Shown here piece by piece: positions 15,355 through 22,831 of a stretch of DNA of 64,000 nucleotides (position 1 is its first letter; every line of letters starts with the position of its first letter). Source of the DNA: Janthinobacterium sp. CG3 (GTDB lineage: Bacteria > Pseudomonadota > Gammaproteobacteria > Burkholderiales > Burkholderiaceae_D); NCBI RefSeq assembly GCF_000344615.1, contig NZ_KB467824.1:2295447-2359446 (forward strand), given 5' to 3'. The translations under genes and the position numbers were made by a program. The notes under the pieces are model-generated. The model made no database searches. It had not been told where the DNA came from and worked only from the letters and a program-made list of their open reading frames with translations.

Positions 15355-15466
15355 ACGCGCCACACCGGGGACAGACCACGATTTCCGAGAAACTTCCCTC
15401 ACGCGCCACACCGGGGACAGACCACGATTTCCGAGAAACTTCCCTCGGAAATCGTGGTCTGTCCCC
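15355..15466. repeat. Family C: two tandem 46-bp repeats plus an inverted arm (REP-like)
   Basis: Two exact 46-bp copies stand head to tail at 15355-15400 and 15401-15446, each containing GGGGACAGACCACGATTTCC. The inverse of that 20-mer follows at 15447-15466, giving a perfect 20-bp stem with a 14-base loop. GGGGACAG...CTGTCCCC modules of this kind are commonly associated with IS200-like REP-associated transposases (RAYT) in proteobacteria. No transposase gene is present in the window. Confidence 0.85.
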
Positions 15467-15573
15467 TAAGCTGCTACAAACTGCCGTCGGCCCTGCTCAG
15501 CCTGCTCTACGCGGCGTTGGCGAAATGGGTGTGGCAGGTTTTCGCGCGCGGCCGTGGCGGCGGCCCGTGATGT

Positions 15574-16419
15574 TCAGTGCAGGCTCGATTGCCCCATCCA
15601 GGCGATACTCTCGACGCCAAAGCGCAGCGGCTGGCGGGCGCCGTCGAAAGCCTTCAGCAGCGCCGCCATCCCGTGCGCCTGCGGCTGGACGCGGATGATC
15701 TCGACGCCCAGCGAGCGCAGCGCCGGAACCTGCGCGAACATGTCGACGCAGTTCTCGCCGGCGAGCGGCAGGCCGGCGCCGCGCCTGCCCGTTTGCGCCG
15801 GCAAGCGCCGCGGCTCGCCCTGGCAGCGGAAATCGCAGACGCCCTGCCCCTGCGCGCCGTCGCGCGCGCTGAAGCAATGGGCGTTGAACTCCAGCGCGAG
15901 CTGGCCCCACACGCTCACTTCGGTCTGCATGCCGGCCGGGCGGCGCTGCTGCAGCGCGCCCAAGACATCCAGCGGCAGGCCGGGCGGCGGCTGGAAGCGG
16001 CTCGCGCCCAGCATGGCCAGCCAGGACAGGATGCCTTCGTGGTGCGCGTTCAGGCTAGGGCCGGCGACGAACGACTGCCCTTGCATGGCGCGGATCGCGC
16101 GGACCACGCCGAAGCAGTTGGCCTCCAGTTGCAAACCGTCGGCCACGGCGCGCTCGACCAGCGCCTCGGTGGCGTGGCGGTCGGCGTCGTTATCGACGCG
16201 CAGCAAGGTCGCCATCACCACCTGCTTGCCGGCCGCGCGCAAGTCCTGCGCCAGCGCAAACCAGTCCTGCGACTGCATCAAATGGCGCCGCGAACACACC
16301 ACTTCGCCCAGGTAGATGATATCGACCGGCCAATACCGCGCCTCGGCGTAGAAGCGCAGCGTGTCCGCCTTCGACCAGTAATGCGCCAAGGGGGCGAGGG
16401 AAATCTTGAGTGGTTTCAT
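15574..16419 (-). CDS. ubiV: UbiV-like U32-family Fe-S protein (O2-independent ubiquinone hydroxylation)
   Basis: Peptidase-U32-family protein, 281 residues. UbiV with UbiU hydroxylates the ubiquinone ring without oxygen and binds a 4Fe-4S cluster. Four cysteines fall at residues 42, 182, 195 and 199, nearly the spacing I recall for the E. coli UbiV cluster (39, 180, 193, 197). YLGEVVCSRRH and FVAGPSLNAH are family motifs. The ATG at 16419 has AAGGA upstream; the frame upstream of it is unsupported. It lies downstream of fdhA with a family A hairpin between them. No ubiU or ubiT is in the window, which is unusual, so another U32 role is possible. Confidence 0.75.
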   Translation of the reverse strand: MKPLKISLAPLAHYWSKADTLRFYAEARYWPVDIIYLGEVVCSRRHLMQSQDWFALAQDLRAAGKQVVMATLLRVDNDADRHATEALVERAVADGLQLEANCFGVVRAIRAMQGQSFVAGPSLNAHHEGILSWLAMLGASRFQPPPGLPLDVLGALQQRRPAGMQTEVSVWGQLALEFNAHCFSARDGAQGQGVCDFRCQGEPRRLPAQTGRRGAGLPLAGENCVDMFAQVPALRSLGVEIIRVQPQAHGMAALLKAFDGARQPLRFGVESIAWMGQSSLH

Positions 16420-16510
16420 ACTTGTTTCCTTGGACTGGCATAGTCCGGAGTTCAAGTGTAGCCGCCGCCGGCCGCCGCGCCCATAGGTAGAACGGACTAG
16501 GAGCGCGGCC

Positions 16511-16574
16511 AACCAAAGGCAAGGACCGGGGTCGGACCCCAAGGGTCCGCCCCCGGGGTTACGCCTTTGGTTGG
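16511..16574. repeat. Family A palindrome between fdhA and ubiV
   Basis: Complete family A element: outer arms AACCAAAGGC (16511-16520) and GCCTTTGGTT (16563-16572), inner arms with CCGGGGTCGGACCC and GGGTCCGCCCCCGG. It begins next to the fdhA stop and could terminate or attenuate transcription into ubiV. Confidence 0.75.
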
Positions 16575-16578
16575 AATG

Positions 16579-17781
16579 CTATGCGGCGCGCTTCAGCGTG
16601 TTGTGCGGATCGATGACGAATTTCTTCGGCGCGCCGGCGTCGAACTGCTGGTAGCTGTCGGGCGCCTGGTCGAGCGTGATGACCTGCACGCCAACGATGT
16701 CGGCGATCTTGATGCGGTCCCACAGAATCGCCTGCATCAACTGGCGGTTGTACTTCATCACCGGGGTCTGGCCGGTGTGCAGGCTGTGCGACTTGGCCCA
16801 GCCCAGCCCGAGCCGGATCGACAGGCTGCCGCGCTTGGCGGCGGGGTCGCTGGCGCCCGGGTCGTCCGTCACGTACAGGCCGGGGATGCCGATGCGCCCG
16901 GCCGCGCGGGTCACTTCCATCAGCGAATTGAGCACCGTGGCCGGCGCCTCGCTCTGCGAGCCGGCGTGGCCGTGGCCGCGCGCCTCGAAGCCGACGCAAT
17001 CGATCGCGCAATCGACTTCCGCCTCGCCCAGGATGGCGGCGATCTGCTCGCTCAGCGTCGCGTCCAGCGACAGGTCGACGGTTTCGAAGCCGACCGCGCG
17101 CGCGTGCACCAGGCGCAGCGGATTGACGTCGCCGACGATCACCACGGCCGCGCCTAGCAGGCGCGCCGAGGCCGCCGCCGCCAACCCGACCGGTCCGGCG
17201 CCGGCGATGTAGACGGTGGCGCCCGGCCCGACCCCGGCCGTGACGGCGCCGTGGTAACCGGTCGGCAGGATATCGGACAGGCACGTCAGATCCTCAATTT
17301 TCAGCATGGCCGCGTCCTTGTCGGGGAAGCGCAGCAGGTTAAAGTCGGCGTACGGTACCATCACGTATTCGGCTTGGCCGCCGATCCAGCCGCCCATGTC
17401 GACGTAGCCGTAGGCGCCGCCGGCGCGCGCCGGGTTCACGCTCAGGCACACGCCGGTGTGCTGCTCCTTGCAGGTGCGGCAGCGGCCGCAGGCGACGTTG
17501 AACGGCACCGACACCAGGTCGCCCTTCTTCAGCGTTTCGACGTCCTTGCCGACTTCGATCACCTCGCCGGTGATTTCGTGGCCCAGCACCAGGCCGGACG
17601 GCGCGGTGGTGCGGCCGCGCACCATGTGCTGGTCGGAGCCGCAGATGTTGGTCGTGACGACCCGCAAAATGACGCCGTGTTCGATCTTGCGACCGAGCGG
17701 ATTGTCCAGTTTCGGGAACGGAATCGACTGCACTTCCACCCTGCCGTGATCGACGTAGACCACGCCGCGATTTTCTGCCAT
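16579..17781 (-). CDS. fdhA: Glutathione-independent formaldehyde dehydrogenase
   Basis: Zinc-dependent NAD alcohol dehydrogenase family member, 400 residues, the length of the Pseudomonas putida-type formaldehyde dehydrogenase, which oxidises formaldehyde to formate without added glutathione. The catalytic-zinc Cys is C47 in NICGSDQH, His is in GHEITGEV, and the structural zinc is held by C98, C101, C104 and C112. The Rossmann motif is GAGPVG. In the betaine pathway GbcAB, DgcAB and SoxBDAG can release formaldehyde, and fdhA is part of the homologous Pseudomonas locus. RBS: GGAGA upstream of the ATG at 17781. Confidence 0.93.
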   Translation of the reverse strand: MAENRGVVYVDHGRVEVQSIPFPKLDNPLGRKIEHGVILRVVTTNICGSDQHMVRGRTTAPSGLVLGHEITGEVIEVGKDVETLKKGDLVSVPFNVACGRCRTCKEQHTGVCLSVNPARAGGAYGYVDMGGWIGGQAEYVMVPYADFNLLRFPDKDAAMLKIEDLTCLSDILPTGYHGAVTAGVGPGATVYIAGAGPVGLAAAASARLLGAAVVIVGDVNPLRLVHARAVGFETVDLSLDATLSEQIAAILGEAEVDCAIDCVGFEARGHGHAGSQSEAPATVLNSLMEVTRAAGRIGIPGLYVTDDPGASDPAAKRGSLSIRLGLGWAKSHSLHTGQTPVMKYNRQLMQAILWDRIKIADIVGVQVITLDQAPDSYQQFDAGAPKKFVIDPHNTLKRAA

Positions 17782-17906
17782 GGTAAATCTCCTGTAGTTG
17801 TTTGGCGCTCCGCATCGGGGCGGACCGTTACTAAAAATATCATGCAGGGTGGACGCGACTTTAACGATTCCGACATGGATCGGCTGGAAAACGCCGGGGG
17901 ATCGAT

Positions 17907-17975
17907 TTAAAACAAGGGCGTACCCCTGGGGTCAGACCTGTAGGTCCAACCCCGGCTCTTTGCCCTTGGTTTTAA
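17907..17975. repeat. Family A palindrome overlapping the 3' end of the folB-like gene
   Basis: Outer arms TTAAAACAAGGGC and GCCCTTGGTTTTAA pair around an inner GGGGTCAGACC / GGTCCAACCCC stem. The right part (about 17935-17975) is translated as the last 13-14 codons of the folB-like gene and supplies its stop. The hairpin with T-rich ends could also act as a terminator before fdhA. Confidence 0.75.
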
Positions 17976-18402
17976 GGAGTTGGGCGGCGCACGAACATAC
18001 GCTGCCGGTGCCGTGGACAGGCCCGAACGCGGCCTCGAAGTCGGCGCGCGACAGCGCCAGGCGCACGCCGACCCCGCGGCTGCCGGCGATGGCGTTGGGC
18101 TTGCTGATGCTAACGTCGGCCCATTCGATGCGGGCGTCGTAGTGGAAGACGAACTCCATCAACTCGCGCATGCGCGTCTCCAGCAACGGCGTGTGCGGCC
18201 AGGTCGGCCATTTGTCGCTGATCCAGTGGCAAATCGGCTGGTAGTCGAGGCAGTCCTCGATGCCCCGCGGCGCCGCCGGCACCAGCGCGCGCAGCGACAG
18301 GTTCACGATAATCGGCTGGAACTCGCGCTCGTGTTCCCAGATGCCGACCCGCAGCCGGGTGTGCAGGTCGCTGACGTTGATGGTCCATGGCAGGTTGCGC
18401 AT
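17932..18402 (-). CDS. Dihydroneopterin-aldolase-like (FolB-family) protein in the betaine operon
   Basis: T-fold protein of the FolB family, 156 residues. FolB makes a tetrahydrofolate precursor from dihydroneopterin. Visible family features are SDLHTRLRVGIWEHERE at the start, DYQPICHWI in the middle and VSISKPNAIAGSRGVGV, which holds the usual Lys. The last 15 or so residues come from a family A repeat, so the ancestral C-terminus is near RADFEAAFG. The start at 18402 is one base beyond the gbcB stop region, so the two genes are probably cotranscribed. Folate carries the methyl-derived carbon of dimethylglycine and sarcosine, a plausible reason for its place here. It is probably a specialised paralogue. 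Confidence 0.75.
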   Translation of the reverse strand: MRNLPWTINVSDLHTRLRVGIWEHEREFQPIIVNLSLRALVPAAPRGIEDCLDYQPICHWISDKWPTWPHTPLLETRMRELMEFVFHYDARIEWADVSISKPNAIAGSRGVGVRLALSRADFEAAFGPVHGTGSVCSCAAQLLKTKGKEPGLDLQV

Positions 18403-18403
18403 A

Positions 18404-19504
18404 TCAGCGTTCCAGCGTGACGTCCGACAGCGGCCGGCTACAGCACGGCAAAATCCAGCCCTGGTCGATTTCGCGCTGGCGTATGCCGCCGGCGTGCCGC
18501 ATGTCGACCTGGCCGGACAACATGCGCGTCTTGCAGGTGCCGCACATGCCCTTGGTGCACGACACCGGCAGGCGCATGCCGGCCGCGCGCGCCGCCTCCA
18601 GGATGGTCTGGCCGCCGCCGCAGGCGACTTCGCTGCCGAGCCGCTCGAACTTCACCGTGAAGCCCGGCGCCGCTTCGGCCGCCACCGGCGCCGCCGGCTG
18701 GCTTGCGCCGTCGGCCTCCAGCGTCTCGAAGGCGAAGCTCTCCTGGTGGTAATGGGCCATGTCGAAGCCGGCCTCCTGCAACAGCGCGCGCACCGCCGCC
18801 ATGTAGGGCGCCGGGCCGCAGCAAAACACCTCGCGCTGGGCCAGGTCGGGGGCGATATGTTCGAGCACCGCGCGCGACAGATAGCCGGTGAAGCCGGCCC
18901 AGGCGGCCGCGTCGCCGCGCCGCTCGCACACCAGGCCGAGGCGGAAACGCCGCTGGTTGTGCGCCAGCAGCTCCAGTTCGCGGGCGAAAATGATGTCGGC
19001 CGGCGTGCGCGCGCTGTGTACGAAGGCGATGTCGGCGTCGAAGCTGAGGTCGTGCAGCGCGCGCGCCATCGACATCAACGGCGTGACGCCGCTGCCGGCC
19101 GACAGGAACAGGTATTTGCCGGCCGCCGGCGGCGCTTGCAGGAAGCAGGAGAACTCGCCGCCGGGGCCGAGCACGCGCACGCTGGCGCCAACCTGCAAAT
19201 TGTCGTGCAACCAATTCGACACCAGCCCGCCCGGCACCCGTTTGACCGTGATCGAGACCATGTCGGGCCGGGTCGGCGTCGACGACAGCGTGTAGCAGCG
19301 GTTGACGCGCACGCCGTCGATGTCCAGCTCCAGCGTCAGGTACTGGCCCGGCCAGTAGCGCATCGTGCGCGCCGCCGGGGCGGCGAACAGGAAGGTCTTG
19401 ACGTCGGCGGTCTCCTGCCGCACATGGCGGCAGACCAGAGTGTCGTCGGTGGCGCCGTCCCACTGCTGCGCCAGCGACGCCAGGTCCGGCATGCGCGCGT
19501 TCAT
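18404..19504 (-). CDS. gbcB: Glycine betaine demethylase reductase subunit GbcB
   Basis: Reductase of the two-component Rieske monooxygenase that demethylates glycine betaine, 366 residues. An FAD-binding domain contains RCYTLSSTPTRPD, an NAD-binding domain contains GSGVTPLMSM and VFCCGPAPYM, and a C-terminal plant-type 2Fe-2S ferredoxin domain carries CTKGMCGTCKTRM plus a distal Cys in LPCC. The ATG at 19504 overlaps the gbcA stop (ATGA), so translation is coupled; the frame open farther upstream is rejected. Electrons pass from NADH through FAD and 2Fe-2S to GbcA. Carnitine or stachydrine reductases are close relatives, but the neighbours favour betaine. Confidence 0.9.
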   Translation of the reverse strand: MNARMPDLASLAQQWDGATDDTLVCRHVRQETADVKTFLFAAPAARTMRYWPGQYLTLELDIDGVRVNRCYTLSSTPTRPDMVSITVKRVPGGLVSNWLHDNLQVGASVRVLGPGGEFSCFLQAPPAAGKYLFLSAGSGVTPLMSMARALHDLSFDADIAFVHSARTPADIIFARELELLAHNQRRFRLGLVCERRGDAAAWAGFTGYLSRAVLEHIAPDLAQREVFCCGPAPYMAAVRALLQEAGFDMAHYHQESFAFETLEADGASQPAAPVAAEAAPGFTVKFERLGSEVACGGGQTILEAARAAGMRLPVSCTKGMCGTCKTRMLSGQVDMRHAGGIRQREIDQGWILPCCSRPLSDVTLER

Positions 19505-20751
19505 GGCTGCGGCACCAGCGCGGACAGGCGCGTGACGTACCAGTTGCAGAACTTCTCGACCAGCATCTCGGTGTACGGCGAATACGGGCCGGGTTCGTAG
19601 GCGTCGCTGCGCACCCCGCGCTGCGACGCTTCCACCAGCGCCTGGTCCTGGGCGTTGGTGGCGATCCACACGGCGGCCAGGTTGTCGAGGTCGTAGTCGA
19701 CGCCCTCGACGGCGTCCTTGTGCACCAGCCAGGTGGTGCGCACCATGGTTTTTTCGGCTGATATCGGCAGCACCGTGAAGGTGACGATATGGTCGCTCAT
19801 GAAATGGTGCCAGGAGTTCGGCTGGGTCCAGAACGACAGCCCGCCCAGGTCGGCCCGGCCGAATTCGCCCAGCAGCTTGCGGCAAGCGGCGGCGCCGTTC
19901 ATGGTTTGCGACTCGCCGGCGCGGTCCAGCGGCAGGCGCTCGGTGCGAAAACCCGTCACGCAGTCGTCCAAATGGTCAATTTCGCGCGACGGCAGGCCCT
20001 GCGCCTCCCATTCGGCGTGGCGCTGGTTCAAAATGCCCTGGTACTGCTCCAGGCCGTCGCTGTGCTTCGGGTCCGGCGCGTAACCGAAGCCGTATTCGTA
20101 CAGCGACATGGTCAGCTCGGGATGGTTGGCGCGGCAGTGGTAGCACTCGCGGTTGTTCTCCATCGTCAGCTTCCAGTTGCAGTCCTCGACGATCTCCATC
20201 TGCTTGGCGATCTTGCAGTTGGCCAGGTTGTGCTGGGCCAGGTACGGTTCCATCTGGCGCGCCATGTCGTCGATGTCGGCCGGCGGCGTCTCGGCCAGGC
20301 AGATGAACAGCAGGCCGCCGACGTTGCGCAGGTGGACCGGCTTGAGCTTGTGCTGGGAGACGTCGAACTTGTCGCCCATGTGCTCGGCGAACATCAGCGC
20401 GCCCTGCAGGTTGTAGGTCCACTGGTGGTAGGGACAAACCAGATTGCCGACCATGCCCTTCTGCTGCTGGCACAGGCGCGAACCGCGGTGGCGGCAGACG
20501 TTGTGGAAGGCGTTCAATTGCATGTCGTCGTCGCGCACCACCAGCACCGAGGTGCGTCCCAGCTCGACCGTGACGTAGTCGCCCGGCTCCGGCACGCTCG
20601 GCTCGGGACCGACGTAGATCCAGTGGCGGCCAAAGATCAGTTCCATGTCCAACTCGAAAATCGCCGGGTCGGTGTAAAACGCCTGCTCAAGGCTATATGC
20701 TGTTTTCCGACGTGCCAGCAAAGTATGAATATCGGTGGTCTTGGTAGTCAT
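19501..20751 (-). CDS. gbcA: Glycine betaine demethylase oxygenase subunit GbcA
   Basis: Rieske-type oxygenase alpha subunit, 416 residues. It converts glycine betaine to dimethylglycine and formaldehyde using O2. The 2Fe-2S Rieske ligands are C86, H88, C106 and H109 (CRH and CPYH). The mononuclear iron site is in NNRECYHCRANHPEL with His 205 and His 210. The gene lies 24 bp after etfB and overlaps gbcB. In Pseudomonas aeruginosa the gbcAB and dgcAB genes are in the same locus, which supports the assignment. Stachydrine demethylase is the main alternative. Confidence 0.9.
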   Translation of the reverse strand: MTTKTTDIHTLLARRKTAYSLEQAFYTDPAIFELDMELIFGRHWIYVGPEPSVPEPGDYVTVELGRTSVLVVRDDDMQLNAFHNVCRHRGSRLCQQQKGMVGNLVCPYHQWTYNLQGALMFAEHMGDKFDVSQHKLKPVHLRNVGGLLFICLAETPPADIDDMARQMEPYLAQHNLANCKIAKQMEIVEDCNWKLTMENNRECYHCRANHPELTMSLYEYGFGYAPDPKHSDGLEQYQGILNQRHAEWEAQGLPSREIDHLDDCVTGFRTERLPLDRAGESQTMNGAAACRKLLGEFGRADLGGLSFWTQPNSWHHFMSDHIVTFTVLPISAEKTMVRTTWLVHKDAVEGVDYDLDNLAAVWIATNAQDQALVEASQRGVRSDAYEPGPYSPYTEMLVEKFCNWYVTRLSALVPQP

Positions 20752-20775
20752 GTATGCGCTTTCCCGCTCTAGGAA

Positions 20776-21579
20776 TCAAAAGTTGACCAAGCCATGGTCG
20801 CGTAAATAGTCGAGCAATACTTGTGCTTTTTCGACGGCATTCCCCTGTTTCACGACTTCGCCGCCCTTGCCGGCGCCGTCGCCGCCGCCGATGGCGCCCA
20901 ACATGCGCGTGTGGCCGCTTTGCGCCAGCGCCGCCTTGAGCGGGCGCGGACGGCGCGTCAGCGCCTCGTAGCTCCACACCGCGCCGACGCCGACGCCGCC
21001 GCCGAGTATGCTCCCGGCGGCGCCGGCGCGGTGCGCGATACGCCCTGCGGCGGCGCGCGCGTAGGCGTACTGGCGCGTGCGCGGCGCGCGCGCGTGCACC
21101 GCCAGCAGCGCCGGCCCGTCCAGTTCCAGCAGGCGGCGCAGGCCCTTCGGCAGGAACTGGCGCACGCGCAGCGCGCCGCCGACGCGCCGCGCCTCCAGCA
21201 CGTCGCTCGCCAGCGGCAGCTCCAGCGCCTCGGCCAGCCGGTACGCCAGCAGGCCGGAGGCGGCCTGCCATTCCGAACGCATGCCGCAGATGACCAGGTC
21301 GAAGCCGTCCAACCGCGCCGCCAGCGCCGGCAGCAGCGCGGCGTCGCCGGCCACGGCCAGCAGTTCGATGTTGGCGGCGCCCAGCGCGGCGTAGGGGCGC
21401 AGGTCGGCGGCCGCGATGGCGCCGTCGACGCTGGCGCACAGCAGCGTCAGCTGTTCGGCCGGCTGCAGGCTGCAGGCGAGCTCGAAGGCCGCCGCGTCGC
21501 ACGCGCCGGCCTGGGCGCGCGCGCTGAGCGGGTGGCGCGCCGGCGCCAGCAGCACCGCAATCTTCAGATTATCGTTCAT
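20776..21579 (-). CDS. etfB: Electron transfer flavoprotein beta-like subunit of the dimethylglycine demethylase system
   Basis: ETF beta/FixA-family protein, 267 residues, with an N-terminus (KIAVLLAPARHPLS) and internal DLVICGMRSEWQAASGLLAY in place of the more usual AMP-binding stretch. It is divergent from the housekeeping EtfB, as is typical of the ETF that serves DgcA/DgcB. It pairs with the EtfA-like protein encoded upstream and would pass electrons from dimethylglycine oxidation to the quinone pool. A family B repeat separates it from etfA; gbcA follows after 24 bp. Confidence 0.82.
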   Translation of the reverse strand: MNDNLKIAVLLAPARHPLSARAQAGACDAAAFELACSLQPAEQLTLLCASVDGAIAAADLRPYAALGAANIELLAVAGDAALLPALAARLDGFDLVICGMRSEWQAASGLLAYRLAEALELPLASDVLEARRVGGALRVRQFLPKGLRRLLELDGPALLAVHARAPRTRQYAYARAAAGRIAHRAGAAGSILGGGVGVGAVWSYEALTRRPRPLKAALAQSGHTRMLGAIGGGDGAGKGGEVVKQGNAVEKAQVLLDYLRDHGLVNF

Positions 21580-21620
21580 GCTTCGCCTCTATCAAAGTGT
21601 CATTACCGCGAAATCGGGGT

Positions 21621-21725
21621 CGTAGGTCGGGTTAGCCCAACGGGCGTAACCCGACAACGTTGGCCGGGGCAGCGCGTCTCGCCTCGGCCAACATTGTCGG
21701 AGTACGCTTCGCCAATCCGTCCTAC
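21621..21725. repeat. Family B dispersed palindrome between etfA and etfB
   Basis: About 105 bp with CGTAGGTCGGGTTAGCCC and CGGGCGTAACCCGACAACG as one hairpin, then GTTGGCCG...CGGCCAAC and AATCCGTCCTAC as outer arms. It lies inside the etfA-etfB gap of what should be one transcript, so it may form an RNA hairpin that changes relative expression. Confidence 0.75.
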
Positions 21726-22831
21726 TAGGCGGATTTGGCCGCTTGCGCGGCGCGTACCAGTTGCAGCAGCGCCTGCATCAACGCGCCGCTGTCCTCCACC
21801 AGCGTCAGGTTGGCACGCTTGACGATCGGCGCGCTCTGGTCCAGGTTGACGGCGATGACGTGGCGGCAGTCCTTGATGCCCTGCAGATGCTGCACCGCGC
21901 CCGATATCCCCAGCGCCATGTAGACGCTGGCCTGCACCGTCTTGCCGGTCGCGCCAATCTGCCGGGCGCGCGCGAAGCGGCCGTCGTCGACCGCCACGCG
22001 CGAGGCTCCGGTGGCCGCCCCCAGCGCCTGCGCCAGCGCGGCGAAGCCGGCCATGTCGCGCATGCCGTTGCCGCCGGAGAGGATGAAGTCGGCCTCCTCC
22101 AGCGCCACCTGGTCCGGGTCGCTGCCCTCCAGCCCCAAGTCGCGCAGGCCCCGCTCCAGCGCCGCCTCGGCCGCCGGCGCCGCCGCGTCCTCGCCCCGTC
22201 CCACATACGGCAGACGGGCGTCGGCGGCGTGACGCGCCAGCAGGATAATGCGCGGCAGCGCGCAGCGCGCAAACCGGCCACCGGGCACGATGCGGCACGC
22301 CGTCTCGCGCGTCAGTTCGACCACGTCGGTGGCGATGCTGGCGCCGCTGCGCGCCGCCAGGCGCCGCCCCAGGTCGGCGTCGGCGTCGCGTTCGGGCAGC
22401 AAAATGTGGCGCGGCCGGTACTGCTCGACCAGCGCCAGCGCCTGCGCCAGCCGCGCTTCGACCAGGTAGCCGGCGCCGCCCAGCTGCGGCAGTTGCACGC
22501 CAACGTCGGCGCCCAACGCGCCCAGCGGCTCGGCGCAGCCGCCCAGCACCGCCACCACCACGGCGGTGTCGGCGTCGGCCAGCAAGGTGGCGGCGGCGAT
22601 GGTCTGGCGCGCGTGCTCGTCGAGTCCGCCGCGTTCGCTGTGCAGCAGCACCAGAATGGCCGCCGTCGCCGGCCGCGCGCTGCGCAGCGGTTTCGCCGCC
22701 GCCGCGTGGCCGCCGTGGTGCAGCTCGCGCGAGCCGGTTTCCTGTCCCAGTACGATGCGTTTCAGGCCGGACGCGGCGATCACATAAGGCCGGCGCGGAT
22801 TAATCCTCGGTATGCTTGATTGGTGTTCCAT
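21725..22831 (-). CDS. etfA: Electron transfer flavoprotein alpha-like subunit of the dimethylglycine demethylase system
   Basis: ETF alpha/FixB-family protein, 368 residues from the chosen ATG. The C-terminal FAD-binding domain is recognisable by GATGKTVQASVYMALGISGA, QHLQGIKDC and VIAVNLDQSAPI. The start at 22831 overlaps the dgcB stop by one base (TGATG); the frame that continues upstream is a shadow within dgcB. It forms a heterodimer with the EtfB-like protein and carries electrons from DgcA/DgcB to the quinone pool. Confidence 0.88.
   Translation of the reverse strand: MEHQSSIPRINPRRPYVIAASGLKRIVLGQETGSRELHHGGHAAAAKPLRSARPATAAILVLLHSERGGLDEHARQTIAAATLLADADTAVVVAVLGGCAEPLGALGADVGVQLPQLGGAGYLVEARLAQALALVEQYRPRHILLPERDADADLGRRLAARSGASIATDVVELTRETACRIVPGGRFARCALPRIILLARHAADARLPYVGRGEDAAAPAAEAALERGLRDLGLEGSDPDQVALEEADFILSGGNGMRDMAGFAALAQALGAATGASRVAVDDGRFARARQIGATGKTVQASVYMALGISGAVQHLQGIKDCRHVIAVNLDQSAPIVKRANLTLVEDSGALMQALLQLVRAAQAAKSA

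Noticed and set aside
15277..15411. Longer N-terminus for the LacI repressor
   Set aside because: The extension reads into the family C repeat and would put 45 extra residues before the helix-turn-helix; TTG at 15276 has a well-placed AGGAG.
15355..15446. CRISPR array
   Set aside because: Only two copies, abutting without spacers, and followed by an inverted arm; no cas genes.
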